Below are positions 42,713 to 55,438 of a stretch of DNA of 64,000 bases, one piece after another. The notes below the pieces were generated by a model. The model was not told the DNA's origin. It worked only from the letters and a program-made list of their open reading frames with translations, and did not search any database. Position 1 is the first letter of the stretch. Every line of letters starts with the position of its first letter. Origin of the DNA: Petrolisthes cinctipes. Its lineage: Eukaryota > Arthropoda > Malacostraca > Decapoda > Porcellanidae. Both the position numbers and the translations under genes were made by a program. The stretch spans positions 1,612,001-1,676,000 of the forward strand of contig JAWQEG010001325.1 of assembly GCA_033782935.1 (NCBI GenBank), read 5' to 3'.

Positions 42713-44750
42713 CTCACAGACTAGACTGGCAGGCACTGTCAAATGTACGGGACATTTACCAAGTAAGGGGTTTGCTATCATAAAGGTGCAAGTGAAAGGT
42801 AATAATAACTATGAAGGAAATCAAATCATATTTTTAAGTGAAACCTGTAGAATAAATAATGTCGGTATGGAATCCATATTCTCTCTGATACAAAAAGACA
42901 ACTTCATCGAAGCTCTAATTTTTAACGAGGTTGATCTGGCAGTGAACATAAAACCAGGTTCTTACATAGGTGACTTTCTTGTGTTTCTTAAACCCATACA
43001 AGTGGAAAAAGAATCTCCTCCCTTAGCCAACATACACATTGTTGATGAATTACAACTTAGGCAAAGTACTAAGGAATTAAGTGAGCATGTAAAAGTAAAT
43101 GATTTTCCTTCACATCGCACACAGCTTTTACACATATTAGCAAATCACAGGTCGGCTATTGCCTTACCTGGTGAGTGTTTGGAGAAAACAACACTAGTTA
43201 AACATTACATAAAATTAACTGACACAGATCCAGTATATGTGAAAGCTTATAGATTACCTCATAGTCAGAGACAAATAATGAATAAAATGGTGGATGATAT
43301 GTCTACAGAAGGAATCATTGAATCTTCAAACAGTCCTTATAACAGCCCATTATTCTTAGTTACTAAGAAAACAGGTGATTTCCGTCCTGTTATTGATTTT
43401 AGGAAGATAAATGAGAAAACTGTCAAGGATAGGTACCCATTACCTGTACTTAAAGATATCCTCATGGAGATTGGGGAAAATAACGGAGTCTTTAGTAGTC
43501 TTGACCTAAGTAGTGGTTATTGGCAAGTAGAATTAGATAACCAATCCAAACCTATTACTGCTTTTAGCACCCCTAATGGTCATTGGCAATTTATAAGAAT
43601 GCCCTTTGGATTATCCAATGCCCCCCTAACTTTCCAAAGGATGATAAATACTATTTTCAGCGACATGACTCAAGATGTTGTTGCTTACTTAGATGACTTA
43701 ATTATTGTCAGCCATGATGTCAATTCACACCTACAAAAACTCGACAGAGTCTTACAACGATTGCAGGATGTTGGATTAAAGGTTAAACTGTCAAAGTGTA
43801 CATTCCTTAAGGCTGAAATGGAATTTTTGGGTCATAAAGTAAATAGTAAAGGACTTCACACTTTGGATTCCAAGATTAAAGCAGTAAAGGAATTCCCTCA
43901 ACCTACTACAGTAAAGCAAATAAGGAGTTTCCTTGGATTATGTTCATACTATCGGTCATTCATAATGAATTATGCTAAAATAGCCAGCCCACTAACAAGA
44001 CTCCTAAAGAAAAATATCGAATTTAAGTGGTCACAGACAGAGCAAGATAGTTTTGATCAATTAAAACTTAAACTCACAACTGCTCCAATTTTAAGTTATC
44101 CAAACTATAACCTCCCATTTTCTCTCTGTACTGACGCATCACAGGATGGTCTAGGCGCAGTGCTTATGCAACATTCCACTGAGGGTCGTTGCAAGGTTTG
44201 TGCATATGCCAGTCGTGTTGTGAATGATACAGAGAAGAAATATAGCGTCACAAACCTAGAGGCTATGGCGGTAGTTTGGGCCTTAAAGACCTTCAGGGAA
44301 ATAATTCTGGGGTATCCTATCACCATATATACAGATCATCAACCTGTGTGTGGTCTCTTCAATGGTAAAAATTTGACAGGTCAGTTAGCCAGATGGTACT
44401 TAACAATCTCAGAATTTCAACCTACAATTAAATATCTTCCTGGGCGTTTTAATAGAGTTGCAGATGCTTTATCTAGCAATGTATCAGCTGCTGCTGTTAT
44501 TCCCACTTATAGTGATGTAGACTTCAATGTGGAACTTGTTAAGACTGAACAAAAGAAAGACAAATTTTGGTCACGGTTCATTTATGCTTTGGTTTCAGGT
44601 GACGAGACAAACCTACCAGAGTTACCAATCCCACTAACACAGTTTGAGGTAATAGATGACACTTTGTTCAGGAAGCTTGAGACACAAACTAACATTTCTT
44701 CACAAGTGGTAGTCCCTGATACATTAATTAAGACTAACGCTTATGCATAA
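42645..44750 (+). pseudogene. Reverse transcriptase and RNase H of the env-bearing gypsy
   Basis: 701-codon open stretch. RT motifs: VTKKTGDFRPVIDFRKINEK, SSLDLSSGYWQVEL, MPFGLSNAPLTFQRM, VVAYLDDLIIVSHD (active site) and FLGHKVNSKGLH. RNase H: LPFSLCTDASQDGLGAVLMQ and TIYTDHQPVCGLF. The frame ends at 44750 and integrase continues in another frame with 8-nt overlap, so a frameshift separates them. Confidence 0.88.
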
Positions 44751-45869
44751 TCATCCACAAGCCGGACATCCGGGAAGAGATCGCTGTATAGCAGAAACTA
44801 GACAAAAATATTATTGGTTCACTCTCAGGGCAGACGTGGAGAAACATATCAAGAATTGTGAATCATGTCATGCTCATAAAGGTAATTCAATGGGCCCAGC
44901 CCCTATGTTAAATTACCCAATACCTGAAAAACCATGGGATGTTGTTGGTATAGATATTCTAAGCTTACCATTGAGTCATCAAGGCTCCAAATATTGCCTT
45001 GTATGTGTAGACCATTTCTCACGTTATGTGGTCATTACTCCTTTGCAGGCAAAAACAGCAAAAGAGGTTGTACACAAACTTGTAGCAAATTTACTTTGCC
45101 AGTACACCACTCCTAAGGTGATACTAACAGACAATGGTAAAGAATTTACTAATAATTTGTTACGAAACATATGTGATCAATATCACATAAAACACACTTT
45201 TATAACAGCATATCATCCAGCCGGCAACGGTCTCACAGAAAGAGCAAATCGTAAAATACTTGAAGTTTTGCGACATGTGGCTAATCCTATGCAAGGATCA
45301 TGGGAAGACTGGATATCCTTTACAGCTGCCTCCATTAACGGTTCCATAAATTCATCAGTGGGCAAGTCCCCGCATTATATCCTATATGGAACAGACAAAA
45401 GACTTCCATATGACATAATAACTGGAAATTCTCCTCCAGCATATAATATGGATGACTATTCCATTAGACAACTACAAGTGTTTAATAACATCCATAAGGA
45501 AGTCAGAAACACCTAGAAGGTAGCAGGCAGGAGATGATGATCAAACAACATACTCAAGCTGTGAAGATAGATGTTGCTGTAGGGGAGAATGTCATGGTAA
45601 AATCCCCAGAAAGAGTATCAAAGTTAACTCCAAAGTTTGTTGGTCCATATGAAATAATTGACATGGCCCATGGAAATAAAATAAAAATACAGGATATAAA
45701 AACAAGAAAGGTAGAAATAGTACATGTGGATAGGTGTAAAAAGATAAACTTAAATGAACCACCTATAACACACACAACACAATCACAAGAAATAATAAAC
45801 TCCACTCCCACATCAAGTAAAAGAAATACATACAGACAAAAACTTAGGTCTGCAAAACAAACTAAATAA
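44743..45869 (+). pseudogene. Integrase of the env-bearing gypsy
   Basis: HHCC finger (HPGRDRC...CESCHAHKG), then core residues in WDVVGIDILSLPLS, ILTDNGKEFTN and GNGLTERANRKILEV. The first frame ends at TAG 45514-45516. The C-terminal domain with LTPKFVGPYEIID (GPY/F type) continues in another frame, 45534-45869. Confidence 0.85.
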
Positions 45870-45872
45870 TGA

Positions 45873-45884
45873 CATTTATTTCAG
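45873..45884 (+). promoter_or_regulatory. Putative splice acceptor of the env mRNA
   Basis: ATTTATTTCAG stands directly before the env ATG (45885). Errantiviruses express env from a spliced subgenomic RNA, and this site fits that mode. The donor was not identified. Confidence 0.5.
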
Positions 45885-47696
45885 ATGGGGAACAAGACTC
45901 TATCACTGTTTTTGCTGGGCACAGCGCTTGTTACACTTGCCCAACAAACAGCAGTTCCAGCCCAAGTACTGAAGACAGGTGCTTTGGTTGAACATAGAGG
46001 AGAAGTCTTGATAGTGGAAGATTTAGTTACTGTACAACTGGAAGTTCACGGATTGCTTGATATGCCAGAGATAATCTATAACCTTGGACAGCATGTATCA
46101 GAATTACACAGACATGTAGAAGCTGTCACAACTCAAGTAAATAATTTTTACAATAACCAGGACATGAATGCTAGTTCTGATGTTAAAACCAACCCACTTC
46201 TAGCCTACTTCTATAATAATACTAGACCTGTAAAAATGACTCTACAGTTACAAACTAACAGGGTAGATAGGCTAGTAACAATAATACATGATATGAAGTT
46301 ATCATTTCCTGAAGAACCACATTAAGTGAGGAAATCTGCCCACGCTCGTCGTCAGAGACGTGGCCTTTTCAATTTCATGGGACTGTTAAGTAAACAATTG
46401 TTTGGCACAGCAATGGCCGACGATGTAACTGCATTAGGAAAGAAATTAGGAGAAGTAACCATTGCCCTGGGACAGCAGAATAGAATAGTTATTCAAACCT
46501 ACGAGGCTCTCCAACACCTAAAACAGAAAACTCATGAAATAATAGAAACAACTAACCAATTGACTTCTGTGGTAAACAAATTAATTGGAATAATACCCAA
46601 CATTGAACAAATCCAATTAATTAATGAGTACATAGCAGCCATTGAGATAGCTGTTAAGGAACTAAATGATTTAAATGAATTAGTAATAAGTGACCTAGTA
46701 GATGCTGGATTGGGTAGAGTGAACTCTAAGTTGTTACCTCTACGGCAGTTGCAAGCAGCAGTGGAAATAGCTATAAATACTTATAAGCTAACCCCTATAT
46801 TTACCATATCTGACGTGGAATATTATTACCCCATCATTGGATCAATTCTAACAGAGTCAAGTATCTTATTAAATATTCCTTTTAAGTCAAAAACGTTATT
46901 TAATATTTGGGAATTACGACCTTTTCCAATTAGAGTAAATAATACCCTGCTGGTTGTTGACAAGTCACGTCAGTACATAGTCGCATCTGAGGATTATACT
47001 GCCATAGACACCTTAGAAAAACATTTATTGGATGACTGTCTCACCTCGTACTTACACTTGTATGTATGTCCTGCGTATATATTTACCTTCAGTTTAACAA
47101 ACAATGGACAGTGTGAACTTTCATTCATAATTCCTGAATCAACCGTCCAAACATCTTACTGTACTTTCAAAACTGTAAGTAATAATACTTCCTACCATGA
47201 GCACTTCGGTACTAACCACTACTACTATTTCCAAAAGAGAACAAGCGTGACATTAATTTGCAATGGTAAAGTCCAACACATTTGGGTGGATGGTTATTAT
47301 ATGGCACCGGACCATTGTGAGATTAGGAATGAACATTTCCTTAACTTACCTACTCATCACCATAAAGCATTTGTGTCTACACTTTCTACAGAGTTACAAT
47401 CAATTAACCTTGTAGCAAACATCTCTTTAGATAAAATCACTATTGTTTCAGACAAAATCAAGTTCCTTCAGTATTTAAATGACTCAGAGTTTACCTCAAC
47501 ATTGGATGAATTGTTACCTGTACATCTCTCAAGAGAAGTTGTATTCCCTCTACACATCATACCTGCACTAACGTTGATTGTTTGTACTATTGTGTTTAGC
47601 TGGTGTTTACGGAAGGTGTACGCTCGGTACGGACAATTATCGGCTCGCGAACGACAGAGACAAGTGTCAGAAGGTAATGAGGATACAAATGTATAG
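45885..47696 (+). pseudogene. F-like envelope protein, interrupted by one stop
   Basis: Signal peptide MGNKTLSLFLLGTALVTLAQ, then an N-terminal subunit to about 46322. An in-frame TAA stands at 46323-46325, and the same frame is then open to 47696. Just after the stop come a furin-type RRQRR cleavage motif and a GLFNFMG...FGTA fusion-peptide region, as in baculovirus F and errantivirus Env. Heptad-like helices, several N-glycosylation sites and a C-terminal membrane segment (about 47545-47615) with a short basic tail follow. It is broken in this copy. Confidence 0.85.
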
Positions 47697-47884
47697 GTTA
47701 GTTACACACTCCTACACATTTAGATAGGATGTATTTTACCATAATATATATTGTACATGTTATAATCATTATTATCTGTAGAAATAATAAAATAAAACTA
47801 TCTACAGATTGCATGTATAAAATAATAATATATATATTATGTATATGCGTAATATTCCTTCGAGGGCGAAGGATGGTAGTGGCC

Positions 47885-48446
47885 GAGCATTGTTCCGGTT
47901 AAACCTACATTTAAGAGGCTACTTATAATCACTTATACTCACTTACAAGAGTGAGTCACACATCGCATGATGCCGTGAAACTGCTAACGTAGGGTTGGAT
48001 ACAGACCCTAGCTCACTGTGGGAACCATTAACACGTTAGCATATAGTGACGACATAAGTCAAGTGACCTACCAAGCGACGCCTTTTTCCCGCTCCACAAG
48101 CCTCAGTTAGCTATTGATAACCATACACTCAACAGGTTTCCTTAGCATATAATCTCTCTAAAGTTAGCTCAAGTCTAATCTAACCCCAAACATATTTGTG
48201 AAACTGTACTCACTCGGGTTATCAATAAATTGTGCAAACTACAGACGCTTGCTACCTCTCCTACACCATATAATTATAGAAAACCATATAATTAAAATCA
48301 AACTCCGAAGAGACTAATAATACTACAAAGACTAATAATACTACAAAGACTAATAAAAAGACAAAGACCACGAACCAGTCGCCAGCTACCACATTCATCA
48401 ATCATCACATGTCTGCAGGAAGTACGGTCTTTCTTGCCCCAGAACA
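47885..48446 (+). repeat. 3' LTR of the env-bearing gypsy
   Basis: The part 48180-48446 is shared with the 5' LTR. Because the 5' copy is cut off at 39801, the true LTR start is probably further left, after the purine-rich GAGGGCGAAGGATGG at about 47870-47885 (inference). It ends CCAGAACA. Confidence 0.65.
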
Positions 48447-48526
48447 CACACTCTCTCTCTCACACACACACACAGACACACACACTCTCTCTCTCTCTCT
48501 CTCTCACACACAGACACACACACACA

Positions 48527-48560
<34 letters not shown>

Positions 48561-48804
48561 CACACAGACACACACTCTCTCACACACAGACACACACACT
48601 CTCTCTCACACACAGATACACACACACACACTCTCTCTCTCTCTCTCACACAGACACATTCTCTCTCTCAGACAGACACACGTACACTCTCTCTCTCTCT
48701 CACACACACAGACACACACACTTTCTCTCACACACACAGACACACACACACACACTCTCTTACACACAGATAAACACACACTCTCTCACACAGGCATACA
48801 CACA

Positions 48805-48842
<38 letters not shown>

Positions 48843-49135
48843 AACACTCTCTCTCTCATACACACAGACACACACACTCTCTCACACATAGACACACACA
48901 CTCCCTCTTATACAGACACACACACACACTCTCTCTCTCACACAGACACTCTCTCTCTCTCACACAGACACACACGTACTCTCTCTCTCTCACACACAGA
49001 CACACACACTCTGTCTCTCACACACACAGCCACACACACACTCTCTCTCTTACACACAGACACACATACACTCTCTCACACAGACACACACACTCTCTCT
49101 CACACACAGACACAAACACACACACTCTCTCTCGT
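48447..49135. repeat. (CA)n/(CT)n microsatellite, about 690 bp
   Basis: Interleaved ACACAGACACACAC and CTCTCT blocks. Long frames of Ser/Leu/His/Thr are artefacts. Confidence 0.95.
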
Positions 49136-49140
49136 GGGAA

Positions 49141-49343
49141 ACGTGGGAACAAACCGCCAATCAAGTATTGAAACCCTTAGAGGAGAAGCTTCATTTACCA
49201 AACCTCCAACTAGAGCGAGCCCACCGTGTGGGACGGCGTGAAGACCATCGTGGCCGTCCCATCATTGCCCGTTTTTCCAAGTTTGGGGACCGGGAGGCAG
49301 TGATGAGGAGTGTCACGAGGCTCCGTGGTACAAATATCTTCAT
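49141..49343 (+). pseudogene. LINE-D ORF1 fragment, left part
   Basis: PNLQLERAHRVGRREDHRGR, PIIARFSKFGDREAVMRSV and RLRGTNIF match the RNA-binding (Transposase_22/L1-ORF1-like) protein of non-LTR elements. The frame continues at 54991 after LINE-C copy 2. Confidence 0.8.
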
Positions 49344-49602
49344 CAGTCTCACCCCAACCTTCCTGGAGTGAAGACGTGTTCCTGGTGCTCTGCCTGTGTT
49401 GTTGTTTGTGTTGTTGTTTGTCTTGTTTCAACGTTCTTGTTAGTGTGTTGTTGTGTCTGTGGTGTTATAGGTATTTTCTATAGTTTTTTTTTGTGGTTTT
49501 GCTGTTTGTGGTATTGTTGTTTGTGGTTTATTTGTTTTATTGTTCTGTGTGTGTATGTTCGTGTGTTCGTGTGTGTTCAGTTGGTCGCTTCCCATCTAGG
49601 CC

Positions 49603-51096
49603 TTGCCTGGCCTGATGGACAGCGCGGATTCGGATGTGGCTTCCTGCCTGGAGGCCGACTTGGCCATGTCGGAGGAGGATGAGTCTCCTATCGAGGATCA
49701 CTGGCCTGAGCTGCCTTCTCGCAACCCTCCCCCCCTCTCCTCGGTCACTCCGCAGCTCAGGTTGCAGCCTTCCACCTCCTCAACCTCTACCAAGCGACCC
49801 GTTGATGCCTCGTCCGACTCCTTGCAGGATTCCGATGGTGTGGACTGTTTGCCTCCGGCTGCCAAGACTGCCAAGGGTGCTTCAGCTGTGCATGATGTAT
49901 CTTCTCTGCCTCAACGTGGTGTTTCTTCTTTGTATACCAACTCCTTGCCCTCGTCCAACCTTCCTGCTTTTGCCCCAAGAAATGCCTATGTCAAGCTCTC
50001 CTTCTCTGGGAACCCATCTACTGACACAAAGTTGCGTTGGTTGTCTGATGTCAACAGGGCCTTCCAGCTGCAGCGTGAACTGGCTGAAGTCAAGATGGCT
50101 GCTGTCACCTCCCGGTTTATCTACATCTCTAGGAAGCGTCAGGATATCATTGATAGAATGAAGGCTGGTGAATTTTTGTCTCTGCCTCTCATTCTTGAAG
50201 ACTCACCCGAGAGGCCTCGTAAGTTCCCCAGCTACATCCTTACCCGTTTTCCTATTGATGTTGACCCGAAACTTGCTAAGGGATACCCTGGTGTGTACAT
50301 TGCCCGTCGTTTTTTCCAAGATGGTTCCCCCATTAGCCATATTGTTATTGTCTGGAGTCAACCTGATCTACATCCAAATGAGATTTCCTTTGATTTCCTC
50401 CCTTGTCTTCCACCGTGTGAGGTGAGGAAACTTCATAATGACCAGCCTTGGTGCTACAGGTGCTGGGGTGTGGGGCATATCTCTCGGTACTGTTCTGCCA
50501 GACCGAAGTGTGCATGGTGTGCCGCCGACCATGATTCCAAGACGTGTCCTGTCAGGAGCGAACCATCACGTCCTGCTGCCTCCACCTCTGAGCCTTCACC
50601 TCCTAAGGATACGTCTCGATGGAAGTGTCCACGATGCCAACAGCCAGGGGTTAATCTGTGGCATGGATGTACTCGACGTCAGGTCCAGGCTTGTGTCACT
50701 ACTATTGCTCCACCTCCACCACCGCCACCACCACCACCTCCCCAGTCTGCTCCTCCTACCAGCCCTGCCTCACCTCCAGACCTGGCCCTACGCAAGTCTG
50801 TTGCTACCCTCATGGCACGATGTACGGCCCTCGAGAATCGCTTTTCTGCCCTTGAAGCCAGGATTGATGGGCTAGTTGCTGCGCAGGCTGCCAATGACTC
50901 CAAACTCTCCACCTTGGTCGAGGCTCAGCAGGCCATCATCTCAACTGTCACTACCCTTACCGAAAAGATGGATACTGTTGCATCTCGCCTTGAAAAGCTT
51001 TTCGAGTCAGTCCCTTCTCCTGGTCCATCTTCTTCTCCAGGTCGCTCATCTGCCCCCACTCACCGGACTTCTACCTCCAAATACAGAGTTCGCTAG
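49603..51096 (+). CDS. LINE-C copy 2 ORF1, gag-like zinc-knuckle protein
   Basis: Uninterrupted 497-residue frame, nearly identical to copy 1 ORF1 with five extra residues (SDVAS) near the N-terminus. Same zinc knuckles (CYRCWGVGHISRYC; CAWCAADHDSKTC; CPRCQQPG...HGC), proline run and coiled coil. The stop TAG at 51094-51096 lies inside the start of the endonuclease frame, as in copy 1. Confidence 0.9.
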   Translation: MPGLMDSADSDVASCLEADLAMSEEDESPIEDHWPELPSRNPPPLSSVTPQLRLQPSTSSTSTKRPVDASSDSLQDSDGVDCLPPAAKTAKGASAVHDVSSLPQRGVSSLYTNSLPSSNLPAFAPRNAYVKLSFSGNPSTDTKLRWLSDVNRAFQLQRELAEVKMAAVTSRFIYISRKRQDIIDRMKAGEFLSLPLILEDSPERPRKFPSYILTRFPIDVDPKLAKGYPGVYIARRFFQDGSPISHIVIVWSQPDLHPNEISFDFLPCLPPCEVRKLHNDQPWCYRCWGVGHISRYCSARPKCAWCAADHDSKTCPVRSEPSRPAASTSEPSPPKDTSRWKCPRCQQPGVNLWHGCTRRQVQACVTTIAPPPPPPPPPPPQSAPPTSPASPPDLALRKSVATLMARCTALENRFSALEARIDGLVAAQAANDSKLSTLVEAQQAIISTVTTLTEKMDTVASRLEKLFESVPSPGPSSSPGRSSAPTHRTSTSKYRVR

Positions 51097-54000
51097 TGAT
51101 TGCCGGCTGGATGTCATCTCCTGGAATGTACGTGGTATCACCAGTTATGCTAAGCTCACTCAACTCAAGGCCTATGTTTTTCGTCATCATCCCAGTGTTA
51201 TTTTTCTCCAGGAAGCATTTCCAGGACGGCCGCTCGCTGCTGGGCAAGCTCCTCCTCTCCCAGGTTATGTGCCATATGTTCATCTGGTAAGGAATGGTCT
51301 CCTGACTTACATACATAGCTCCTTGCCACATCGCCTTCTCCGTACCTCCACTGATCCTGACATGACCTTTTAGCTATTTGAGGTTCTACCTGGGAATGGA
51401 GTACTACAACTATGTAATGTCTATTCTGCCCCAGCTAGACTCACTCTTGAGGCTCTTCCTTCTCCAACAGTGCGTGGTATGGTGTATATGGGAGATTTTA
51501 ATGCTCGGCATTCTGATTTGGGTGATGGTTCTGGCTCTATTAATCGTAATGGTGTTCGTCTCCTTTCATACATCCGCAAGCATCATCTGACACGCTGGGA
51601 CACTGGCGGTGCCACTCATTGCCGGGGAGGTACTCTGGATTACATCCTCTCATCTGGCCTGATAGCATCTCGGGTCCTGTGCTTCTCCGTGCCAGACTTA
51701 TTCTCTGATCACATCGCTCTTCGGTTTCATTATTCTCTATCTGCTGGGCCAAGTGCTTCAGCCACTCGTTTGCGTATTACTGTGCCCCCTAAATATTGCC
51801 CGACTTACATCTTATTCATGGCCCATGTATTCCATACATTTGACATATCATCAGCTGAATAGTTGTACTCTGATCTTGTATCTGCTACTCATGACTTTTA
51901 TAGGCTATACGTCTCCCGGCCACACCTCCAGCATCGCCATACTGCCCACTCCTGGACGCTGAATGCACGTATACAGGAGGCAAAGGAGGAGGCTGAACGT
52001 GATGGCCTATTGTTTCAAGCCAAGCCAACCCCTAACCTGCTCCATCATTACCAGATGTCTACGGACGCTTTAGTTGCCCTGCAGGATTGTGCTCACACTG
52101 AGTCTTGGCAGCGGTTCACGGACAGCATCAACCAGCAAACAAGTGTGGCTTCTATGTGGCACCTCATCCGTCGGGTTGTTAAAAAGACACCGGCAACTGC
52201 TCGTCATCACACTCCCACCGACTATGCCCAACAACTTGTCGATGCCTGGTCAGAACAATCTACCTCAGCCAGTCTACCCATCCACATACAAGATGCACTC
52301 ACTTCCCGTGCTGCTGTCCATCGGCTACGTCTAATGTCTGCTCTGTTGCAAGATGATGACGATGATGCAGAGGAGATAACTGAGGAGGAGATGCGACGTG
52401 CTCTCTCTCGGGGTAGAGCTTCTTCCCCTGGTGATGATGGTATTACTTATGCTGTGCTGTGCCTACTTCAACAAGTTCCTGGGAACCCTCTACTTCTACT
52501 GTACAATCTTTGTCTTCGTGATGGTTGTGTACCACGAGCCTGGACCAGCAGCACAATAATACCCATCCCTAAGCCCAGCACTGCGAAGTTCAGGCCTATT
52601 TCCCTGACTTCCTGTTTTTGCAAAGTTATGGAGAGAATCTTACTCAATCGTCTCATGTACAGACTGCAAGATCGCCTTTCTCCATGGCTGTTTGGTTTCC
52701 TTCCCCAGCGGAGCACACACCACTGCCTAGTCGACCTGTACACTCGCCTTAACAGGGACAGTGTGGTGGCCTTCATTGACCTTCGAAGTGCCTTCGATGT
52801 TGCTAATAGAGACGTCATTTTGGATCAACTGGTTGACTTTGGGATAAAGGGTAATCTATTACGGTGGATTCGGGGCTACCTGAGCAACAGGACCTCCCGT
52901 GTGTTTTTCAGTGGTGCGCTCAGTCCTTTGCGCAGTTTTCATCTTGGTACGCCTCAAGGGGGTGTTCTCAGCCCATTGTTATTTAATATTCTGATGCATC
53001 GGCTGCTCACTTCTCTCCCTGATATACCTGGAACTACAATTACGTGCTATGCTGATGATATCTGTGTTCATTCTACCTCACCAAGGGATCTCCAGCGGTT
53101 TCTTGACTACTTCTCTGTGGCCTCCTCTCACTGTGGCATTATTGTCTCCCCAGATAAGAGCAGAATATTCACCTGCCGCCTTCCTCAAGCTCGGCCAGTG
53201 TTCACCATTGGAGGGACTGTCATTCCCATGTGTTCCCAGTATCGCTACATGGGCGCACCAGTCAATATTTGGCCAATTGTCTCTGCCAGACCTCAAGACC
53301 ATTCCATTGTCCAGGACTTATTGGGTCGTCTCCAGCGCTGATTTACGCCACTTCAATGGCTCACTAACAACTCCTCGGACATCTCCATCCCAGTAACCAG
53401 GACTATCTATATTGCTTTTATCCGTTCAGTTGTTGATTACCTCTCCCCTGCTCTGATTTAACTTCCCAGGGCTACTCTTGAAACTTTAGAAAATTTTCAG
53501 AATAGACCAATGAGAATAATTCTCGGTTGTCCAATGTCGACCAGGATAGTGAACATGCAGCGTGAGTTGCGTCTTCCCCCGTTAGTGGAGAAAATTTATT
53601 CTAATGTTACTTGCTTCACTGTCAAGTGCCTCCATTTCCCACATCTTTCACCCCATTACTCTCAGTTAGTCAGGACTTCTCTTAGACCGAACTACCCGGT
53701 CCCTCCCATACTGCCTGCTGGACGTACTCTTATAAGGTCTGTTTCCTCTATGCTCCGTAGTCTTAATATAGATATAATGGTGGCCGACGTCCCCCCAGGA
53801 CCCCCTCCGTGGATGCTACCAACACCTGATGTGAGCTTCACACCTACTTCCAAGTCGGAACTGCCTTCTCTACAGCGGCAGTTGGCTCTGGAACACATAG
53901 AAACAGTGACGTCCTCCATCACAGATCCATACTGCCTCTACACTGATGGCTCATTGCAAGTGGATGGTGCAGCAGGTTGTGCCGTTTTCTCACCTGACAT

Positions 54001-54778
54001 GGAGCCACCTCCAGGGGGCTGGGTTGGCCGTCGTCTCTGTAACCACTCTAGCTCAACATTGTGTGAACTGTATGCCATTCTGGATGCTGTTAGTCTTGTT
54101 TGTCAACGTGGAGTGAATGCTGCCATTTTTTGTGACTCCAGACCTGCCCTTCATTCCCTCTCTAGTGTTCAGCCCACACACTCTACTGTTGTTCAGCAGA
54201 TTTTATCGTGTTTGTCTTTATTGTGTCATCGTAACTTGACTGTCAAATTTTTATGGGTGCCATCCCATGTAGGTTTACGTCACAATGGTACAGTTGACAG
54301 ACTCGCAAAGGAAGCCTGCCATCTGCCTCCTCGTGGTGTTGGACGTCCTCTCTCCCTGACATGTTACCTCTCTAAAGTCCGCTCCGCCGCTCTCCTCCCT
54401 GTACGGCGACGCAGGGATGCAGAGAGGCCCTTCAGCATCTCCATCACACATTATGAGTCTGTCTGCCATCACAAATATTCCTACCGTCGTCGAGGCCTCA
54501 TGGTTCGGAGGCACAATGTAGTCTCTGCTCGTTTGAGGCTTGGCTACCGGCCACCGTGGCAGGTTGCTGGGATGCAGGGTGAGCCTCCCTTCACTGAGTG
54601 TCGCTTGTGTCGAGCGCCTCGTGCTAACACTGTAGAGCACTATTGCCTGGCCTGCCCCACTGTCCGACACTTGCTCCCCCGGGGCCTGCCACTTGATGTG
54701 GTTTGTCGACACCTGCTGAACCACCAGGTTCTGGAGGAACTTCTGGTACGCCACCCTCGTTTTGGTGGATTTAAGTAG
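51088..54778 (+). pseudogene. LINE-C copy 2 ORF2: endonuclease, RT and RNase H with four stops
   Basis: One continuous frame (+1 relative to ORF1) from FASDCRLDVISWNVRGITSY to 54778, without the deletions of copy 1. It is broken by TAG 51371, TAG 51860, TGA 53339 and TAA 53459. At each point copy 1 has CAG, CAG, CGA and CAA, so all four are single C-to-T changes. RT active site CYADDICVH at about 53050; RNase H LYTDGSLQVDGAAG at about 53938; C-terminal CRLCRAPRANTVEHYCLAC. Confidence 0.88.
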
Positions 54779-54980
54779 GTCATAATGTAAATATTTGTCT
54801 GTATGCTTGTGCTCCATTCTGTTATGTTTTCGTGATGTGTGTGTGTGGTGTGTGTGTGTGTGTGGGTGTGGGTGTGGTTGTAGTCATTGTATTCTCATGG
54901 ATCCCGCCTACTAGTATGTATTGTTGCCTGCCTGTTGATTGACGCTACGGCGCAATTAATTAAAAAAAAAATATATATAT

Positions 54981-55275
54981 ATATATCTTCATTAATGAAG
55001 ACTTATGCCCTGCCTCACAAGACATTAGAAGAGCCCAACTACCTCAACTTAAGAAAGCAAGGAGCGAGGGCAAGATTGCGTATTTTCGACACACTCGACT
55101 GGTCATTAGGGAGAAGCCAAATGATTATGACGAGTCTGGCGGTGCTGAAGCCTTGCCACCAAGTGAAGCCGCTGTGGACAGGGGACTTGCTGGTGTTGGG
55201 GCTGGTGTGAATGCTGGAGACAGTGATCATGCCTTTGCTTCAGCTAGTACACCTTCTGCCATTGGTATGGACGTA
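54981..55275 (+). pseudogene. LINE-D ORF1 fragment, middle part
   Basis: FINEDLCPASQDIRRAQLPQ and ARSEGKIAYFRHTRLVIREK continue the left part in the same frame once LINE-C2 and one duplication copy are removed. Then follows a low-complexity Ala/Gly linker, cut at TA 55274-55275 by a MITE. Confidence 0.8.
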
Positions 55276-55438
55276 CAGTCGGCAGCAAAAGTCCTGTCGC
55301 CTCACTTGCTTCACCGAGGCACGCAATGTTCATCGCCTCAAGATTATTAGGTGTAGAAAACATGTGTATTTCTCGAGTCCATGAACACTGTGCGTCTTGG
55401 TGAAGCAGGTGAGGCGACAGGACTTCTGCCGCCGACTG
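55276..55438. mobile_element. Tc1/mariner-type MITE, copy 2 (163 bp)
   Basis: The ends CAGTCGGCAGCAAAAGTCCT and GGACTTCTGCCGCCGACTG are flanked by TA on both sides. Same family as 29341-29502. The LINE-D frame is continuous across the empty site. Confidence 0.85.

Larger units (their letters stand above)
39801..48446 (+). mobile_element. env-bearing Ty3/gypsy (errantivirus-like) element, degenerate
   Basis: LTRs at both ends (39801-40052 truncated; 3' LTR to 48446), with gag, protease, RT, RNase H, integrase and env in canonical order between them. Each part is recognisable but interrupted by stops or frameshifts. The 5' LTR lost its beginning where the GMR1-like LTR abuts. The Env resembles baculovirus F and insect errantivirus envelopes. 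This is an old genomic copy, described only. Confidence 0.88.
49344..54980 (+). mobile_element. LINE-C copy 2, full length
   Basis: Starts CAGTCTC like copy 1 and ends in A10 plus (AT)n. The duplication ATATCTTCAT (49334-49343, 54981-54990) is perfect. It is highly similar to copy 1 throughout. It is inserted into the ORF1 of LINE-D. Confidence 0.9.

Noticed and set aside
48398..49171. Ser/Leu/His/Thr-rich frames of 83-245 residues
   Set aside because: Translation artefacts of the (CA)n/(CT)n microsatellite.
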